Positions 13,601 through 24,280 of a stretch of 64,000 nucleotides of DNA are shown piece by piece; positions within the stretch are counted from its first letter, which is position 1; the number at the start of each line of letters is the position of its first letter. Made by a program: the position numbers and the translations under genes. The stretch lies in contig NC_020179.2 of assembly GCF_000224145.3 (NCBI RefSeq), positions 4,001,417 to 4,065,416 on the forward strand, written 5' to 3'. Source of the DNA: Ciona intestinalis (taxonomy: Eukaryota > Chordata > Ascidiacea > Phlebobranchia > Cionidae). The notes beneath the pieces are model-generated. The model was given only the letters and a program-made list of their open reading frames with translations, did no database searches and was not told the DNA's origin.

Positions 13601-16600
13601 GGGCGTTTACCAACATCTGGTTATATGTGTTATAATATTAAAACACCTATTTTTTAACAACTGACGTTACCCCACCCCGCTATGATAAATAAATTACATT
13701 AGTTCATATTAATAATTTAACTTGCTTGTTCATGTTACAGCACTCAGTTGCATAAACAGCTTAATAGCTCCCCCTAATGGCTCAATGAGTTGCACAAATG
13801 GTCAGCTAGTGGGCAGTGAGTGCTCATTCTCCTGCATAGATGGTTACAGCTTGATTGGCTCACCTATGTTGACTTGCGTTTCGAACCCAAGTGATGAAAC
13901 GGATTGGAATGGGAGTCAACCTAGATGTCAATTCGATGCTCGTAAGTTTTGTATACATGAAACCTTCAATACTCTGTATATATGGTATCTTCAATATTCC
14001 ATATACATATATGGTATATATGGTATCTTAAATAATCATGATTGCCAAAGTACGACAGTTTTTGTAAGCATCGGCACAAACAGGGCGAGGTTTAAAGCCT
14101 GTGGCCTCTTTCCGGTAATACAATAACCCAGATATGATATATTGTTCAACTTTATAGTTATGTTTCTGTAAGAAATAAAAGGCCATGAGCAGGATCTGCT
14201 AACCCCACCCTTAATAAACACTATGTTAAAATACTATCTACTGTTACCTACATACTTTATGCAGATACCCTTTATACTTTGGGCTGAAACAGGCCAATAC
14301 AAATATTTAAGATGATCCGTTTTTATCCAAAATCTTTCATATTTCTCCAACAGCAATAACGTGTGAACCCGTTCATGTGGAACCAAGTCACGGCTCAGTG
14401 ATTTGCACCAACACCAACATGGTTGACAGTTCATGTAGTTTCGCTTGCAACGAGGGATATGCGTTGATTGGTGAACCAATATCTGTATGTGTGGGGGGAC
14501 CATTGGTAGCATCATGGAGCTCAGAGTCTCAGCGCTGTGAACGTAAGTAAATATGTTAGCTAATATGATAACTAACTGAATTTGTTAACTTAGTGAATGT
14601 GTTAAGTTGAATGAATAAAACTTACTTTATCCTCGCATGGCTGAAAACAACAGCATTATAACACGGTGTTCAAACACTTTGTGCCAGCTTACGAGTTACA
14701 ATGTATGTTACTTTGTGGATGATGAAGTTATTAACTTGCTTGGGTAGACCTTGAACCTTATACCAATACTTTTATGTAATATGAAATTAAAATTAAACTG
14801 CTTTAGAAAACCATATGCTTTCCAATAGCTAATGTACTTTTCTGTTGCATTATGTAACACCACTTAAAAGCTTAGATTTGACACCTTATATACCACTCAC
14901 ATCCACAGCTATAACTTGTGAGCCCATCCAAGTGAACCCAACCAATGGTAGAGTCACATGCAGCAACATAAACAACTTGCACAGTATATGTAGCTTTGTA
15001 TGCGACGATGATTATCAACTTATCGGTGCAACTACTGTGGTATGTAACGACGATGGAGATAGAGATGAACTTGGCGTTTGGAGTACAAACCCGCCTTCCT
15101 GTGCAAGTGAGTTGTTTAGGGTGGATTAATTAAATATGCTACTATAGAACCTTATCTATATAGAGTATATACGTGTATAAAAAAATGAATGTTAATTCTT
15201 CTCGTATACACCATGTGTGGCCAAACTTAATGAATGTAACTTTTTATACAACTTATTTATCTGTATTTGGTAAAAGACAATAACATATGACAAAATTAGA
15301 AATTATTTTACCTTTACTAGTACATAACACATATTCAATTTACTTTTCTTTGCTATTTCAATTAACCTGATCCTAATTACTGAATTAAAAAATAAATAAA
15401 ATTTATGTTAAGTTATAATAAACATTACCTTACTTTGCTTAGGAAAAATGTGCAGCGAGGCCCCTCCAGCCCCATCTAATGGTTTCCGTGTCTGTAGCGA
15501 TGGTAATTATATAAGATCTCAATGTGAATACGGATGTACGGGTGATTACTACAGAAGGGTCGGACCTCTATATTCAACATGCATGGAAAATATTAATGGG
15601 AGTTTAAGCTTTGATAATGAGGCTCCAGTTTGTGAACGTAAGTTGGGGGTTATGGGTTGTATGGGTGGAAGTTTTTTACATACATGGTTGCCACTCCTAT
15701 GCCCACAGTCGAGTGGCTGAACCTATTGCAGTGTGTGGATAAGCAGAATTTTGGTTGGTTTGGTCATTTATATCCTTGTGGTTGGGAACTTGAGTGACTT
15801 ATCCATGGTTGCCACTCCCATGCCCACTGTTAAGTTGCTAAAGCTAATGCAGTGTGTGGATAAGCTGACATAGGCATTAACCATCTAAAATACACAGCTT
15901 TCAAAAGTTTTAAAAGTAAATGTAGATTGTATACTTTTAGAATTAACTATTTAGACACAAGTATTCAAAACATATCCTCACATTATCCATCAATATATAT
16001 ATATAACATGATCATACACTTTCTACAGTAAACCAATGTCGTAAGATAGTTCGAATTCAACATGGAAACTTCCAATGTACAAACCAGAACCAAGTGACAT
16101 CTCAGTGTTCATACCAGTGTGACGCATCACAAGGATATACTTTGTTCCCAAGGAATTTCACTCATAACACTTGTCTTAACGATACAACATGGAGTCTTCC
16201 AAGACCATGCTGTGCCAGTAAGCCTTTTTGTATATACCATATTACCTTAACATTTTATTCTATATGGGTAATGTACTATGACATAGCATGCAGTGGATCA
16301 TGACCCTCATGGGGTTCAGGCTAGAGTTGCTGTATTATCCCCACCAATATATAAATATTAAATATATATTTTTTCACATCCCTTACCATGTATGGTGGCA
16401 AGTTTTCTTCCATACATATATTATCATAACCATTATGACATCATCAACCACATTGTTACACCACAGGAAGTTGTCCACCGTACGCAGTAATGGATCTGGT
16501 TATTGTGATGGATTCGTCATCTTCTATTCGACCAAACAACTGGAGAAAGATGACAAAGTTTACAAGAGATCTTATTAGGTAAGTTGTATGTGTACATAAA

Positions 16601-18206
16601 GTAACATGAACTTTATTTATCTCTTCGAATACCATAGCAAAAAAAAACAGGGAAGAAAGCAGCAAAATGACAGTTGTAACAGACTATGGGTAAAACGTAA
16701 AAACCACTGTAAAAGTGGCCGAAAAAAGTGCTTACCTGCTTTGTACGATCTCCCTTGCAGTATATGTGCCATTAATTTAAAGTTATTTCTTTACAGCATG
16801 TTTGAAATTTCACCAAACGTAACTCAAGTGTCCGTGTTTCGATACAACAAGAACGTCGACAAAAACACCCAGATTCTACTCAAGGACCATCCTAATAGTA
16901 AAGAAGAATTACTGCAAGCATTCGATAGAATTCCGTATAATGGAAGTGGTAAGTTGGAATATACTTCGTTGGGAATAAATGTAGCCTTTTTTATCTTAAT
17001 GGTAAATTTGTTTCGGGGGTATGAACAAAGTACAAAATACCGAGAGTAGAAAGTTGGCACTCAAGAATGCTTTTTCAAATAGAAAATAAAACAGTTATTT
17101 TAAAATAAACATGTCTACCAAACAGAGTAAGAGTCCTACGACTAGACAGCTAACATCGTAATAAAACACGCGTAACGTTTACTTTAGAAATTTAGAATGA
17201 CTGTGTAGTTTACATTCGCTATAGGGGATTTTCCCACAGTTAAAGAACCGCTGAACCGCACACACAGCTCTCTGTTGGGCGCGGTTTCTATTCTGTATGG
17301 GTAAGGTCCTAGCGTGACATGTCAGGAATTGAGGCCAGGTTTGGCCCTTTACCACAACATTGTATATGTACAATCACGGATATCTCTAGTAGGCTGTGGC
17401 ACAATCTATTCTATAGGCTAGAATCGGCCCATTACGTTTACAAGACTAACTCAACGTAACTCGCATAGGAGAAAATCCCTTACATAGTTGGGATTAATTA
17501 ATAAAAGAGAATTTGACTATTGCATAATAATATTACAGGAACACAAACCGGCAAGGCATTGAAACATGTACATGACGTCATACTTGCGGAAGGGAACGGG
17601 AACAGACATGGGGTTCGTGACGTAGTTGTGACGATTACAGACGGCAAAGCTGCAGATAATGTGACGCAACATTCGTTGGATATTAGAGGGACAGGAGCAT
17701 TGGTGAGTTGTGTGGCTTAACTATGGAATTCCGGGTTCGAGGCTCGGTGCGAACACTATTGTAGACGCGTGTGTAAAACACTAAACAAAAAAGTAACAAT
17801 CCACTAAGTTACATATACGTGGTAAATCGTAAGCGAGCACGAGGTGTATGAAACAGAACACCCATGTTATAACGACCATCGTTGCCCAACCACACGAGGA
17901 TTAATAAGTTACATTCATTTATTCGTTCTGAAGTTTTCCGCTACTTACGCGATGATAAATGAGTTGGATTTATTCATTCATTCTTTCATCCTTAATCTAC
18001 AGACATACGCCATCGGTATCCGCACTCCGGGTAGACGAGGTCCAGATAGAGCTGAGTTGGGAGTTATCGCAGGATCCGAGAAGAACTTATTCCTTCTTAC
18101 ATCTGGTTTCGAAGGTTTTAACGAAGTATTCGCGCGCCAACTTTCATCCGAGATTTGTGGAGATCCTTGCGGCCAAGAAGCCGACGCGCATCCATTGTTT
18201 CATTAA
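7677..18206 (+). CDS. Secreted LU-CCP9-VWA domain protein
   Basis: Hand-built 19-exon model, 918 codons: 7677-7722, 8807-8892, 9521-9616, 9897-10032, 10421-10546, 10953-11045, 11232-11369, 11645-11771, 12637-12749, 13094-13285, 13741-13941, 14354-14542, 14909-15106, 15443-15637, 16029-16217, 16467-16578, 16797-16948, 17539-17702, 18003-18206. All phases join. Residues 1-16 are a signal peptide (MKFLVLGIVFVATTEA). Residues 17-110 form a Ly6/uPAR domain: CWTCQ at the start, CCCDFDRCN at the end. Residues 134-708 hold nine CCP modules with the usual four Cys and Trp; modules 4-9 are each one exon of 189-201 nt with phase 1 at both ends, the classic shuffling unit. Residues 712-905 are a VWA domain with an intact MIDAS: DSSSS, the Thr of GTQTG, and the Asp of TITDG. 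There is no transmembrane segment or protease domain. The likely role is secreted adhesion or recognition; this is inference. The architecture differs from factor B (CCP-VWA-protease) and SVEP1 (VWA first). Confidence 0.85.
7767..7965. mobile_element. MITE in intron 1 of CCP/VWA gene
   Basis: Left end TATAGTGTGGGGAAAAGACG, right end TCCCATCTTCTCCCACCCTA. Interior ACATAATATCCAAATATCCT matches the other copies. Opposite orientation to the copies at 5584 and 5870. Confidence 0.8.
8142..8338. mobile_element. MITE in intron 1 of CCP/VWA gene
   Basis: GTAAGGTGGGGAAATATAGG on the left, CCCGTCTTTCCCCACCCTAC on the right, with the usual interior. It lies about 180 bp from the copy at 7767, in the same orientation. 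Confidence 0.8.
9755..9886. mobile_element. Truncated MITE in intron 3 of CCP/VWA gene
   Basis: Only the right half of the family is present (GAGGGTACGGTTTATAA through ATCTTACCCCACCCTGTTGT). The terminal motif then repeats once (CATCTTACCCTAACCTACTA) just before exon 4. Confidence 0.65.
10085..10265 (+). mobile_element. SINE tail fragment
   Basis: Matches the body of the SINE at 12033: AATGGTCACTAATCGGTTGT, TAATCACCCACTAAGCTACA, CTCGTAAGCTGACACGAGGT, ATAACGACTGTC. No tRNA-like head is visible. Confidence 0.7.
11805..11985 (+). mobile_element. SINE tail fragment
   Basis: Carries the family words CACAAAGTAACATACATGGA, AACTCGTAAGCTGGCTCAAG and ATAACGACTGCCGTTTTCCG. It ends about 50 bp before the full SINE at 12033. 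Confidence 0.65.
12033..12362 (+). mobile_element. tRNA-headed SINE (interrupted by gap)
   Basis: The head reads GGCGCCGTGGCGTAGTGGTT with a B-box-like GGTTCAGGCTC at 12083-12093, typical of a tRNA-derived pol III promoter. After the gap the body continues with CTCCAACCCAGTGGTCACTA, AATCACCCACAAAGTAACAT, AACTCGTAAGCTGGCGCGAG and AACGACTGTCGTTTTCCGGC, ending in a short CATT repeat. Composite tRNA-headed SINEs are known from Ciona (Cics-1); the identity is not tested. It lies in intron 8 of the CCP/VWA gene. It is not called a tRNA: there is no CCA-end acceptor stem and the head is fused to a repeated body. Confidence 0.8.
12097..12146. other. Assembly gap (50 N) inside SINE
   Basis: Fifty N between the tRNA-like head and the SINE body. 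The repeat probably caused the break; the missing sequence should be SINE. Confidence 0.99.
12370..12590 (+). mobile_element. SINE fragment
   Basis: A second body copy directly after the SINE at 12033: TGGGCAAAACACTTAAGAAA, TTACCTACAAAGCTACACAT, ACTTGTAAGCTGGCATGAGA, more diverged than its neighbour. Confidence 0.65.
13440..13700 (+). mobile_element. SINE pieces in intron 10 of CCP/VWA gene
   Basis: A short body fragment (CAATCAGCCACAAAGTTACA) is followed by a head-like stretch with GCACACCTGCCTC and the B-box-like GGGTTCAAGGC, then body sequence ending near CGCTATGATAAATAAATTAC. Confidence 0.6.
14612..14725 (-). mobile_element. SINE tail fragment, minus orientation
   Basis: Reverse-oriented body: CTTTATCCTCGCATGGCTGA, ATTATAACACGG, GTGCCAGCTTACGAGTTACA. 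Lies in intron 12 of the CCP/VWA gene. Confidence 0.65.
15720..15875. repeat. Dispersed repeat, GCAGTGTGTGGATAAGC family
   Basis: Contains TATTGCAGTGTGTGGATAAG, TTGGTTGGTTTGGTCATTTA and TGGTTGCCACTCCCATGCCC, partly duplicated within the element. Related copies are at 26225-26350 and, in the opposite orientation, at 35785-35905 and 61610-61735. Class not recognised. Confidence 0.7.
17727..17915 (+). mobile_element. SINE, partial head plus body
   Basis: The B-box-like GGGTTCGAGGCTC is followed by body words (ACAATCCACTAAGTTACATA, AATCGTAAGCGAGCACGAGG, ATAACGACCATCGTTGCC). Lies in intron 18 of the CCP/VWA gene. Confidence 0.7.
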
Positions 18207-18506
18207 TTAATACGTCATAATAGAACAAACACATGTTAGGAACACTCGAACGTAAAACACAATGCACTTCTATTTGTGTGTTTTGGGTATAATCTATTAC
18301 ATTGAACGCATGCGTTAACGCAGCGCAATGTAGGTATTTATGTGTGTGTTTAACTTATGACGCTGAACGCATGCGTGTTGGGCGTCTAAGTTATTACTTT
18401 GTTTGTATGTCATGCTTTTGAACATACGCCTTTCCTTGTCGTCTTGCCATTTGTTTTACGCACAGCCAGTGGAATTTTGTAGCTGTACTATTTATATTGT
18501 GTTGGA

Positions 18507-18512
18507 AATAAA
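18507..18512 (+). terminator. Poly(A) signal AATAAA of CCP/VWA gene
   Basis: First AATAAA after the TAA stop at 18204-18206, which would give a 3' UTR of about 320 bases. Confidence 0.6.
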
Positions 18513-18639
18513 ATCTGTGAAAACAAAACGTGTTAGGTGTCATGTTTGTTTCCATCGGTGGATTAAAATAATCCCAGTGAAAAAATATTGTGCCGCTAGG
18601 TGGCGATCTGGGTTTACTGAGGAATGTAACTTATTTTGT

Positions 18640-18930
18640 CCACCATGTGTGTAATGTTAAGAATACACCCATGTTATAACTCAACAGTGAGCATGAGGTG
18701 TATGAATACACCATGTGTGTCTGGTGTATAAGAAGACACCTACGTTATAACTGGATAGTGAGCATGAGGTGTGTGAATACACCATGTGTGTCTGGTGTAT
18801 AGGAAGACACCCATGTTATAACTCGGCAGTGAGCATAAGGTGTATGAATACACCATGTGTGTCTGGTGTATAAAATGCCACCCATGTTATAACTTGACAG
18901 TGGAAATGAAAGTTTATGAATACACCACCA
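18640..18930. repeat. ~85-bp tandem repeat, ACACCATGTGTGTCTGGTGT
   Basis: About three and a half units of GAATACACCATGTGTGTCTG, GTGTATAAGAAGACACC and CATGTTATAAC..CAGTGAGCATGAGG. Related units occur alone at 38755-38870 and as about three reverse units at 62215-62410, so this is a dispersed family that sometimes amplifies locally. Confidence 0.85.
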
Positions 18931-19441
18931 TCGTCATGTTATTCCAATCCAAATGCACGCGATTCTCCCTCAGGCATCCGGCAGCTTTCGGGCGAAATTA
19001 ATGTAAATTTAAACCTATATTTACGCGCAAGACAATCTTCGGCTTATGTGGTTTTACAAACCAATCTGTTTCCGCTAAGGATTACAAGGAAATCAATCAG
19101 AGCGTGATTTTCTCCGTTTAGTCAGTAAGACTGATGGCATAAGGGGAACGCTGTACAAGGGTGTTACCGTTTAATCGTTATAAATCTGCCCTGAGCCAAA
19201 CCGGTTCTTCGTCAAAACGCGGATTACTTTATACATAGTTTTTATATAAAGGTCACGGGGACAAAATAGACAACGGTAAATATTCAAGTGTAAAACGTTT
19301 CATACAAGTTTGAAATAAATAGATTTACAGAAATATTAAATTGGAATTGGTCGAACACGACAGCAATGATGAAATTGCTTAGCTAACAGGCTAAAACATT
19401 TTTTGTGCAATTAGAAGAACCGTGTGGATTTGGAAATATAT
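18931..19441. other. Intergenic, nothing recognised
   Basis: A 63-codon open frame at 18916-19107 has no features. No repeat of the families above is seen. Confidence 0.5.
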
Positions 19442-19635
19442 TGTATAGGGTGGGACGAGATGGGACACTTTTAACACATAATATACAAATATTCTGATTA
19501 AGGTTTAAACAATAACAAAGGTCTATAGAAGTCGCGAGGATACGGTTTCATAATTCGTTGAATGTTCTTTGTTTACTTCCAAATGAAACGAGAAAATGGA
19601 ATGAAAAGGTGTCCCATCTTTCCCCACTCTACTAT
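19442..19635. mobile_element. MITE, TIR family
   Basis: TATAGGGTGGGACGAGATGG at the left and TGTCCCATCTTTCCCCACTC at the right, interior typical. Intergenic. Confidence 0.85.
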
Positions 19636-19814
19636 TTGATTCGTTAAATGAGCGAATGTTAATCATGTTAGACATCATTCTATAAAAAAGTGAAATATAA
19701 CCCTACAAACATCATAAGCTTTATGCTTAAACATCATAATTTCTAATTTACTTCTACATTCCGCGGATCACCCTAATTATAAGCTATGATTGGAGTAAAT
19801 TCGAACAAAATAAT

Positions 19815-19945
19815 ATAATAAGAATAATCACCCACAAAGTAACTTACTTGGTAACTCATAAGCTGGCATGAGGTTTATGAACACCCGTGTTAGAAGGACT
19901 GCCGTTTGCGGCCACGCTAAGATAAAGTAAGTTACATTCATTCAA
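19815..19945 (+). mobile_element. SINE tail fragment
   Basis: AATAATCACCCACAAAGTAA, AACTCATAAGCTGGCATGAG and the CATTCATTCA-type end. Confidence 0.7.
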
Positions 19946-20439
19946 ATAAGCCAACCCGCGCAACAGGTCTGGCATAACATACGCTGTACACAATAAAGGC
20001 GGCAATTTATCTCAATATAGAACATAGCTCTAGAATTATGCTTTGACAGGACAGTGATTTTCAGCAAAGGTTGCAATTTCTTTATACAAACAATTTGTGG
20101 TTCATTCGCCACTTTATGAGAGAATAATATGGGAATACTAACATAATGTAGTTGCCATAAAAAATACACGTGTAAACCGTAAATAAGAACATATTATCTA
20201 TTTATCAGAAATATATGACATAATAGTTTAACAAATTATTGTTTTACAGCTAAATTAACTTGTAAATAACAGCACGGGAGTATTTTATAGCGTTTCCACA
20301 TTTTCAAGTTATAATACAGATTAATGGGTAAGAATTTTTTATCCTATACAATAAGAAAATGGCTAAAACAACTTTTTATTTTTCCAACAGATCGCATAAA
20401 TAATCATTGCACTAATCTAACTCATGCACAGGATTTTTG

Positions 20440-20603
20440 GCAACATAATACCCAATTATTAATCGTATCTTTACCAATTAACAACGCTATTTTTAAGTTG
20501 TGAAGATACGGTTATACAGTTCTGCAAACATTCTTTGTTTGCCACCAAATTGAACGATGAGATCAAAACATGAACCACCTTTTATCCCAATCAACACTAT
20601 ATA
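20440..20603. mobile_element. MITE relic
   Basis: Strongly diverged: CATAATACCCAATTATTAAT, GATACGGTTATACAGTTCTG, ATTCTTTGTTTGCCACCAAA and a decayed right end. The left terminal repeat is not recognisable. Confidence 0.5.
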
Positions 20604-21011
20604 TCCGCACTTTTTATTTAGACGCCACATATGGAAACGTTTTGCTTTTTTGCATTGTCTTCTGGTGGTACTTATACCTAACTGCAGATAGACAATGAAC
20701 GGGCAAACAACTCAACGGTGAATAGCAACGTATCAATTAAAGCGCAGGTAAGTAAAAGTTTTGTTTTAAAACAGTTATTAGAAGGTACACGGGCGGAACT
20801 CAGCAGAACGCTCTTCCAGTATAAGATAATAATTTTAAACAATTTATAAATAATTTAATTTGCTGTAATAGACTTCCAGCGGTTGCAAGATATCTTAAAA
20901 CACCGATTTCAATAAATTGAATTGCTTTGTGCTTTGTTTTGCAAAATTTTAATGGTTTGGATTTTGTTTTGCGGAATTAACTCGCGGAAACTCCTGTCCT
21001 ACAAATACAGG

Positions 21012-21202
21012 ATACAGTAGGGTGGGGGAAGATGGGACACCTTTAGCACATAATATCTAAATATCCTGATCGTGTTTTAAACAATTAACAACGGTCTATG
21101 TAAGTCGCGGTTTTATAATTCTTTGCCTTTTCTTGGTTTACTACCAAATTGGACGAGAAAATATAATGAAAATGTGTCCCATCTTCCCCCAACCTACTGT
21201 AT
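21012..21202. mobile_element. MITE, well-preserved TIRs
   Basis: Left ACAGTAGGGTGGGGGAAGAT, right ATCTTCCCCCAACCTACTGT: near-perfect inverted repeats continuing inward (GGGACACCTTT / TGTGTCCC). Confidence 0.9.
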
Positions 21203-21519
21203 GACAAGAATTATTCCGGTTGAATAACAATATCAGACAATATGTTTTATAACCAGTTGGAAAACAATATTGGGCAATATATGTTGTTTTGCTCGCAAAG
21301 TATCGATACTGCGTAAATGTAACGAAATCACCTCTACCGAGTAATGCGCGCTCAAAAACATGTTTGTCTGGTTACCACATAATTGATCCACGGTACAGCT
21401 TTATATCACCGAGGATTCACGCACGTGTATTATGGAAGGTTACTATACGTCATCAGTTTCAAAACCGGGAGTTCCCGCAAAAATAAAACAACAAAATATG
21501 CATCACGTGAATAATAATT

Positions 21520-21755
21520 AATAAGTTTATATCCTCGCGTGGCGGGGCAACTACAGTCGTTGCAACACGAGTTTTCTGTTTCATATGTATCTTGTTCGCG
21601 CGGGCTCTGACGAATTACCACGTATGGAATTAGAGTTTTTCTATGCAGCTATTAATTTAGACAACCTATTAGTGACCACTGGGTTAGGACAATGAACGCT
21701 AACTGTCTAACCCAAGGACACATACATATTGTCGGCATGCGCACTTTATATGATA
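21520..21755 (-). mobile_element. SINE, minus orientation
   Basis: Reading the minus strand gives AATGTGTCCTTGGGTTAGAC, CAGTGGTCACTAATAGGTTG, TAATTCGTCAGAGCCCGCGC and ACAACGACTGTAGTTGCCCC, the order of the SINE body. The head is missing or decayed. Confidence 0.65.
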
Positions 21756-21771
21756 CCTATGTACAGTAGGG

Positions 21772-21959
21772 TGGGGGAAGACGGGGCACCTTTTACCTCT
21801 ACTTTCTCGCCCCGTTTAGTAGTAAACAAAGAACATTTAAGAAATTATAAAACTATATGCCCATGACTCTCATTGACCGTTAGTAATCGTTTAAAACACG
21901 ACCAGGATATTTAGATATTATGTGCTAAAGGTGTCCCACCTTCCCCCACCCTACTATAC
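21772..21959. mobile_element. MITE, best-preserved copy
   Basis: TACAGTAGGGTGGGGGAAGA at the left and TTCCCCCACCCTACTATACT at the right, with GGGGCACCTTT facing AAAGGTGTCCC. It is in the reverse orientation to the copy at 21012, 570 bp away. Confidence 0.9.
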
Positions 21960-23672
21960 TTAGAAATTGTGGCGTAATTTTTTACGGGAAACTACAGAAA
22001 TGAACCCGAGTTAAACCCATATATAGAATAAATGACTTGCTTCTCCGTAGCGTGCGATATATACCGTTGACAGCGAATAAGTGCTTCTACTTACAACAGT
22101 TACAATGAAATGTCGCAACCGCGTCGTGCATGCCATATATGGTATGTTTAATTTATGCAGAGGTAATTCTCACTTAAGTGCTGACGAATCATGACGTGGC
22201 GTTCCTTTCTCTTTACCGTAGTCACATGTTTATGACCGAACAAACATATCTATCAACACGTTATGATATACCACTCAAAAAATCCATACGAGAATGTAAT
22301 AATAGAATCAATTCCAGATCGTTACGTCATTTCCGCAAAGTAAACAGTCACGAATACTAGAACAACAACGATATCTCGTGATCATCCCGGCTCTATAGTC
22401 ACTGGGACAGCTAGCATTTTACGTAAAATAAGTGTATTGATCCAAGCGTTTCCTGTTTTGATGCGAATTTCGAGTCAATTACTCAATCAAAGGCACTAAA
22501 ACCAAACCCCAGGTGCTTAATATTATGAGGGGTTTGGAATTTCAAATTTTGTTTACCAGCGCCAACCAGTATGACGTCACAGAAGCGGTTGTTCGGAAAC
22601 TATAGGAAAGTTTGACCTGTGTTGTCCTTGGGGGGTTTCCCGGTAACGTGGCGTGTTCTCAGACCAACCAAGCCATTATACAATTATGGTCAAGGAGATT
22701 CAAAGCCTGGTACTTTCAAGCACCCGATCTTGGTATAAAGGGCCAATTAAATCTGAATACAGCTGCTTAAACACGTTGTGGGTTCCTTAAACTTTTTAAA
22801 ACTCGAACTCGACTGAAATCGCGTTTAATTATTCATAACTTTCGATTGAGTGAAGTAAACAATGTTGTTACGTCACACAAGGATGTCAATACGTCACAAA
22901 AGTCAGGCGCGGTTGAACCGTAATCGATTGTTAAACACAATTCATCTTTCAAGGTAAATGAAGCGCGAATAAGACGCGACTTCCACCAAAGTTAGATCCT
23001 CTTGTGACGTCACAGTTCGCCATTAATGGTTAAATAATTGATGCATCCCTAAACCGCGGAACACAATTGATGAATGAGTTCGCAAACAATATCCTTTGAT
23101 GAGGTGATTGTGACGACAAGGTCATGACCCGACGAATCGAGCAATATCGCGTTTATTTAGTTATTTTCGAAAAATCATTAACTCAACAATACACAGTGCG
23201 CACCTGCAAAGCATAGACCCTCTTGCGGGCACGTGGGTACGTTGTGACGTCACAGGGAGAAAATGTTACGTCACAGAGAGATATGATGACCTAAGTTGGG
23301 AAACTCAAATAATTTGCGCTGCCACATCAACTGAGAAAATTAAGAATTGTGAAAAATGAATGGAATTTTAACGAAAAACAAACGTTAACCAGTGATTTGG
23401 TGTCTAAGACATATGCGAGGTGAAAAGTGAGCTGTTTGAAAGCTTGCAGCTGCGTTTCGATCCGCGTCTATCGCGCCAATCATCATGGTATAATTAATGC
23501 TTTGCTTTCAACGCGTATAATTGGTGAATATAGGCTCAGAAAATGAGTTTCTGATGCTTGGAATAATTGGAGCTTCGTGTAATCCAGAAGTAATTAGCTC
23601 CAGGTGTTTGGTGATTTTAATCAAACATTATGGATAACGCTGGGAATATTAGAAAAGAGAACCAGAACCACT
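21960..23672. other. Intergenic, TGACGTCA-containing
   Basis: No gene or repeat family recognised. TGACGTCA occurs at 22572-22579, 23005-23012 and 23245-23252, with extra half sites (GTTACGTCAC) nearby. This could be regulatory DNA; no more can be said by eye. Confidence 0.4.
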
Positions 23673-23871
23673 ATATATAGTAGGGCGGGGAGATGGGACA
23701 CCCTTAGCTCATAATATCCGAATATCTTGATCGTGTTTTAAACATTTAACAACGGTCTATGAAAGTCGTGAGAATACGGTTTTATAATTCTTTGCATTTT
23801 CTTTGTTTACTAACAAATGAGACGAGAAAATGGTATGAAAGGTATCCTATCTTCCCCCACTCTACTATATA
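23673..23871. mobile_element. MITE, TIR family
   Basis: TATATAGTAGGGCGGGGAGA on the left, TATCTTCCCCCACTCTACTA on the right, interior intact. Confidence 0.85.
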
Positions 23872-24164
23872 TTGTAAGCATTTGTTTTCGCTAAGTCACT
23901 CCACTTTACTATGTGATACGCAAGATTTTTAGTTCAATATACCCCCAAGATTTTTCCACAAGACGTTTGGTGAAAATTTCTCGAAAATAAATACCGTCAG
24001 GTTAAAGGGTTCGCAGTAATATGTTATTTTTTCTTTCCGTTTTCACCGTTTACTCTTACAATACTTATGAACTGCATTTTGATATATATATTGTTGGTTT
24101 ATTATTATGTTGTAACCTTCCAGGCACACTAATATTTAACGCCACGAATTATAATAAAATGATT

Positions 24165-24280
24165 TATATAGAAGGGTGGGGTAAGATGGCTTATTTTGTA
24201 ATGCAGTATAGGGTGGGGTAGATGGTCATCTCTGTAATCTATTTTCTCGTCCCATTTGGTAGTAAACAAAAAAACATGGA
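24165..24280. mobile_element. MITE fragment with doubled left end
   Basis: The left terminal motif occurs twice in succession (TATAGAAGGGTGGGGTAAGA, then GCAGTATAGGGTGGGGTAGA), followed by TCTCGTCCCATTTGGTAGTA and loss of the remainder. It looks like one copy inserted into or recombined with another. Confidence 0.7.
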
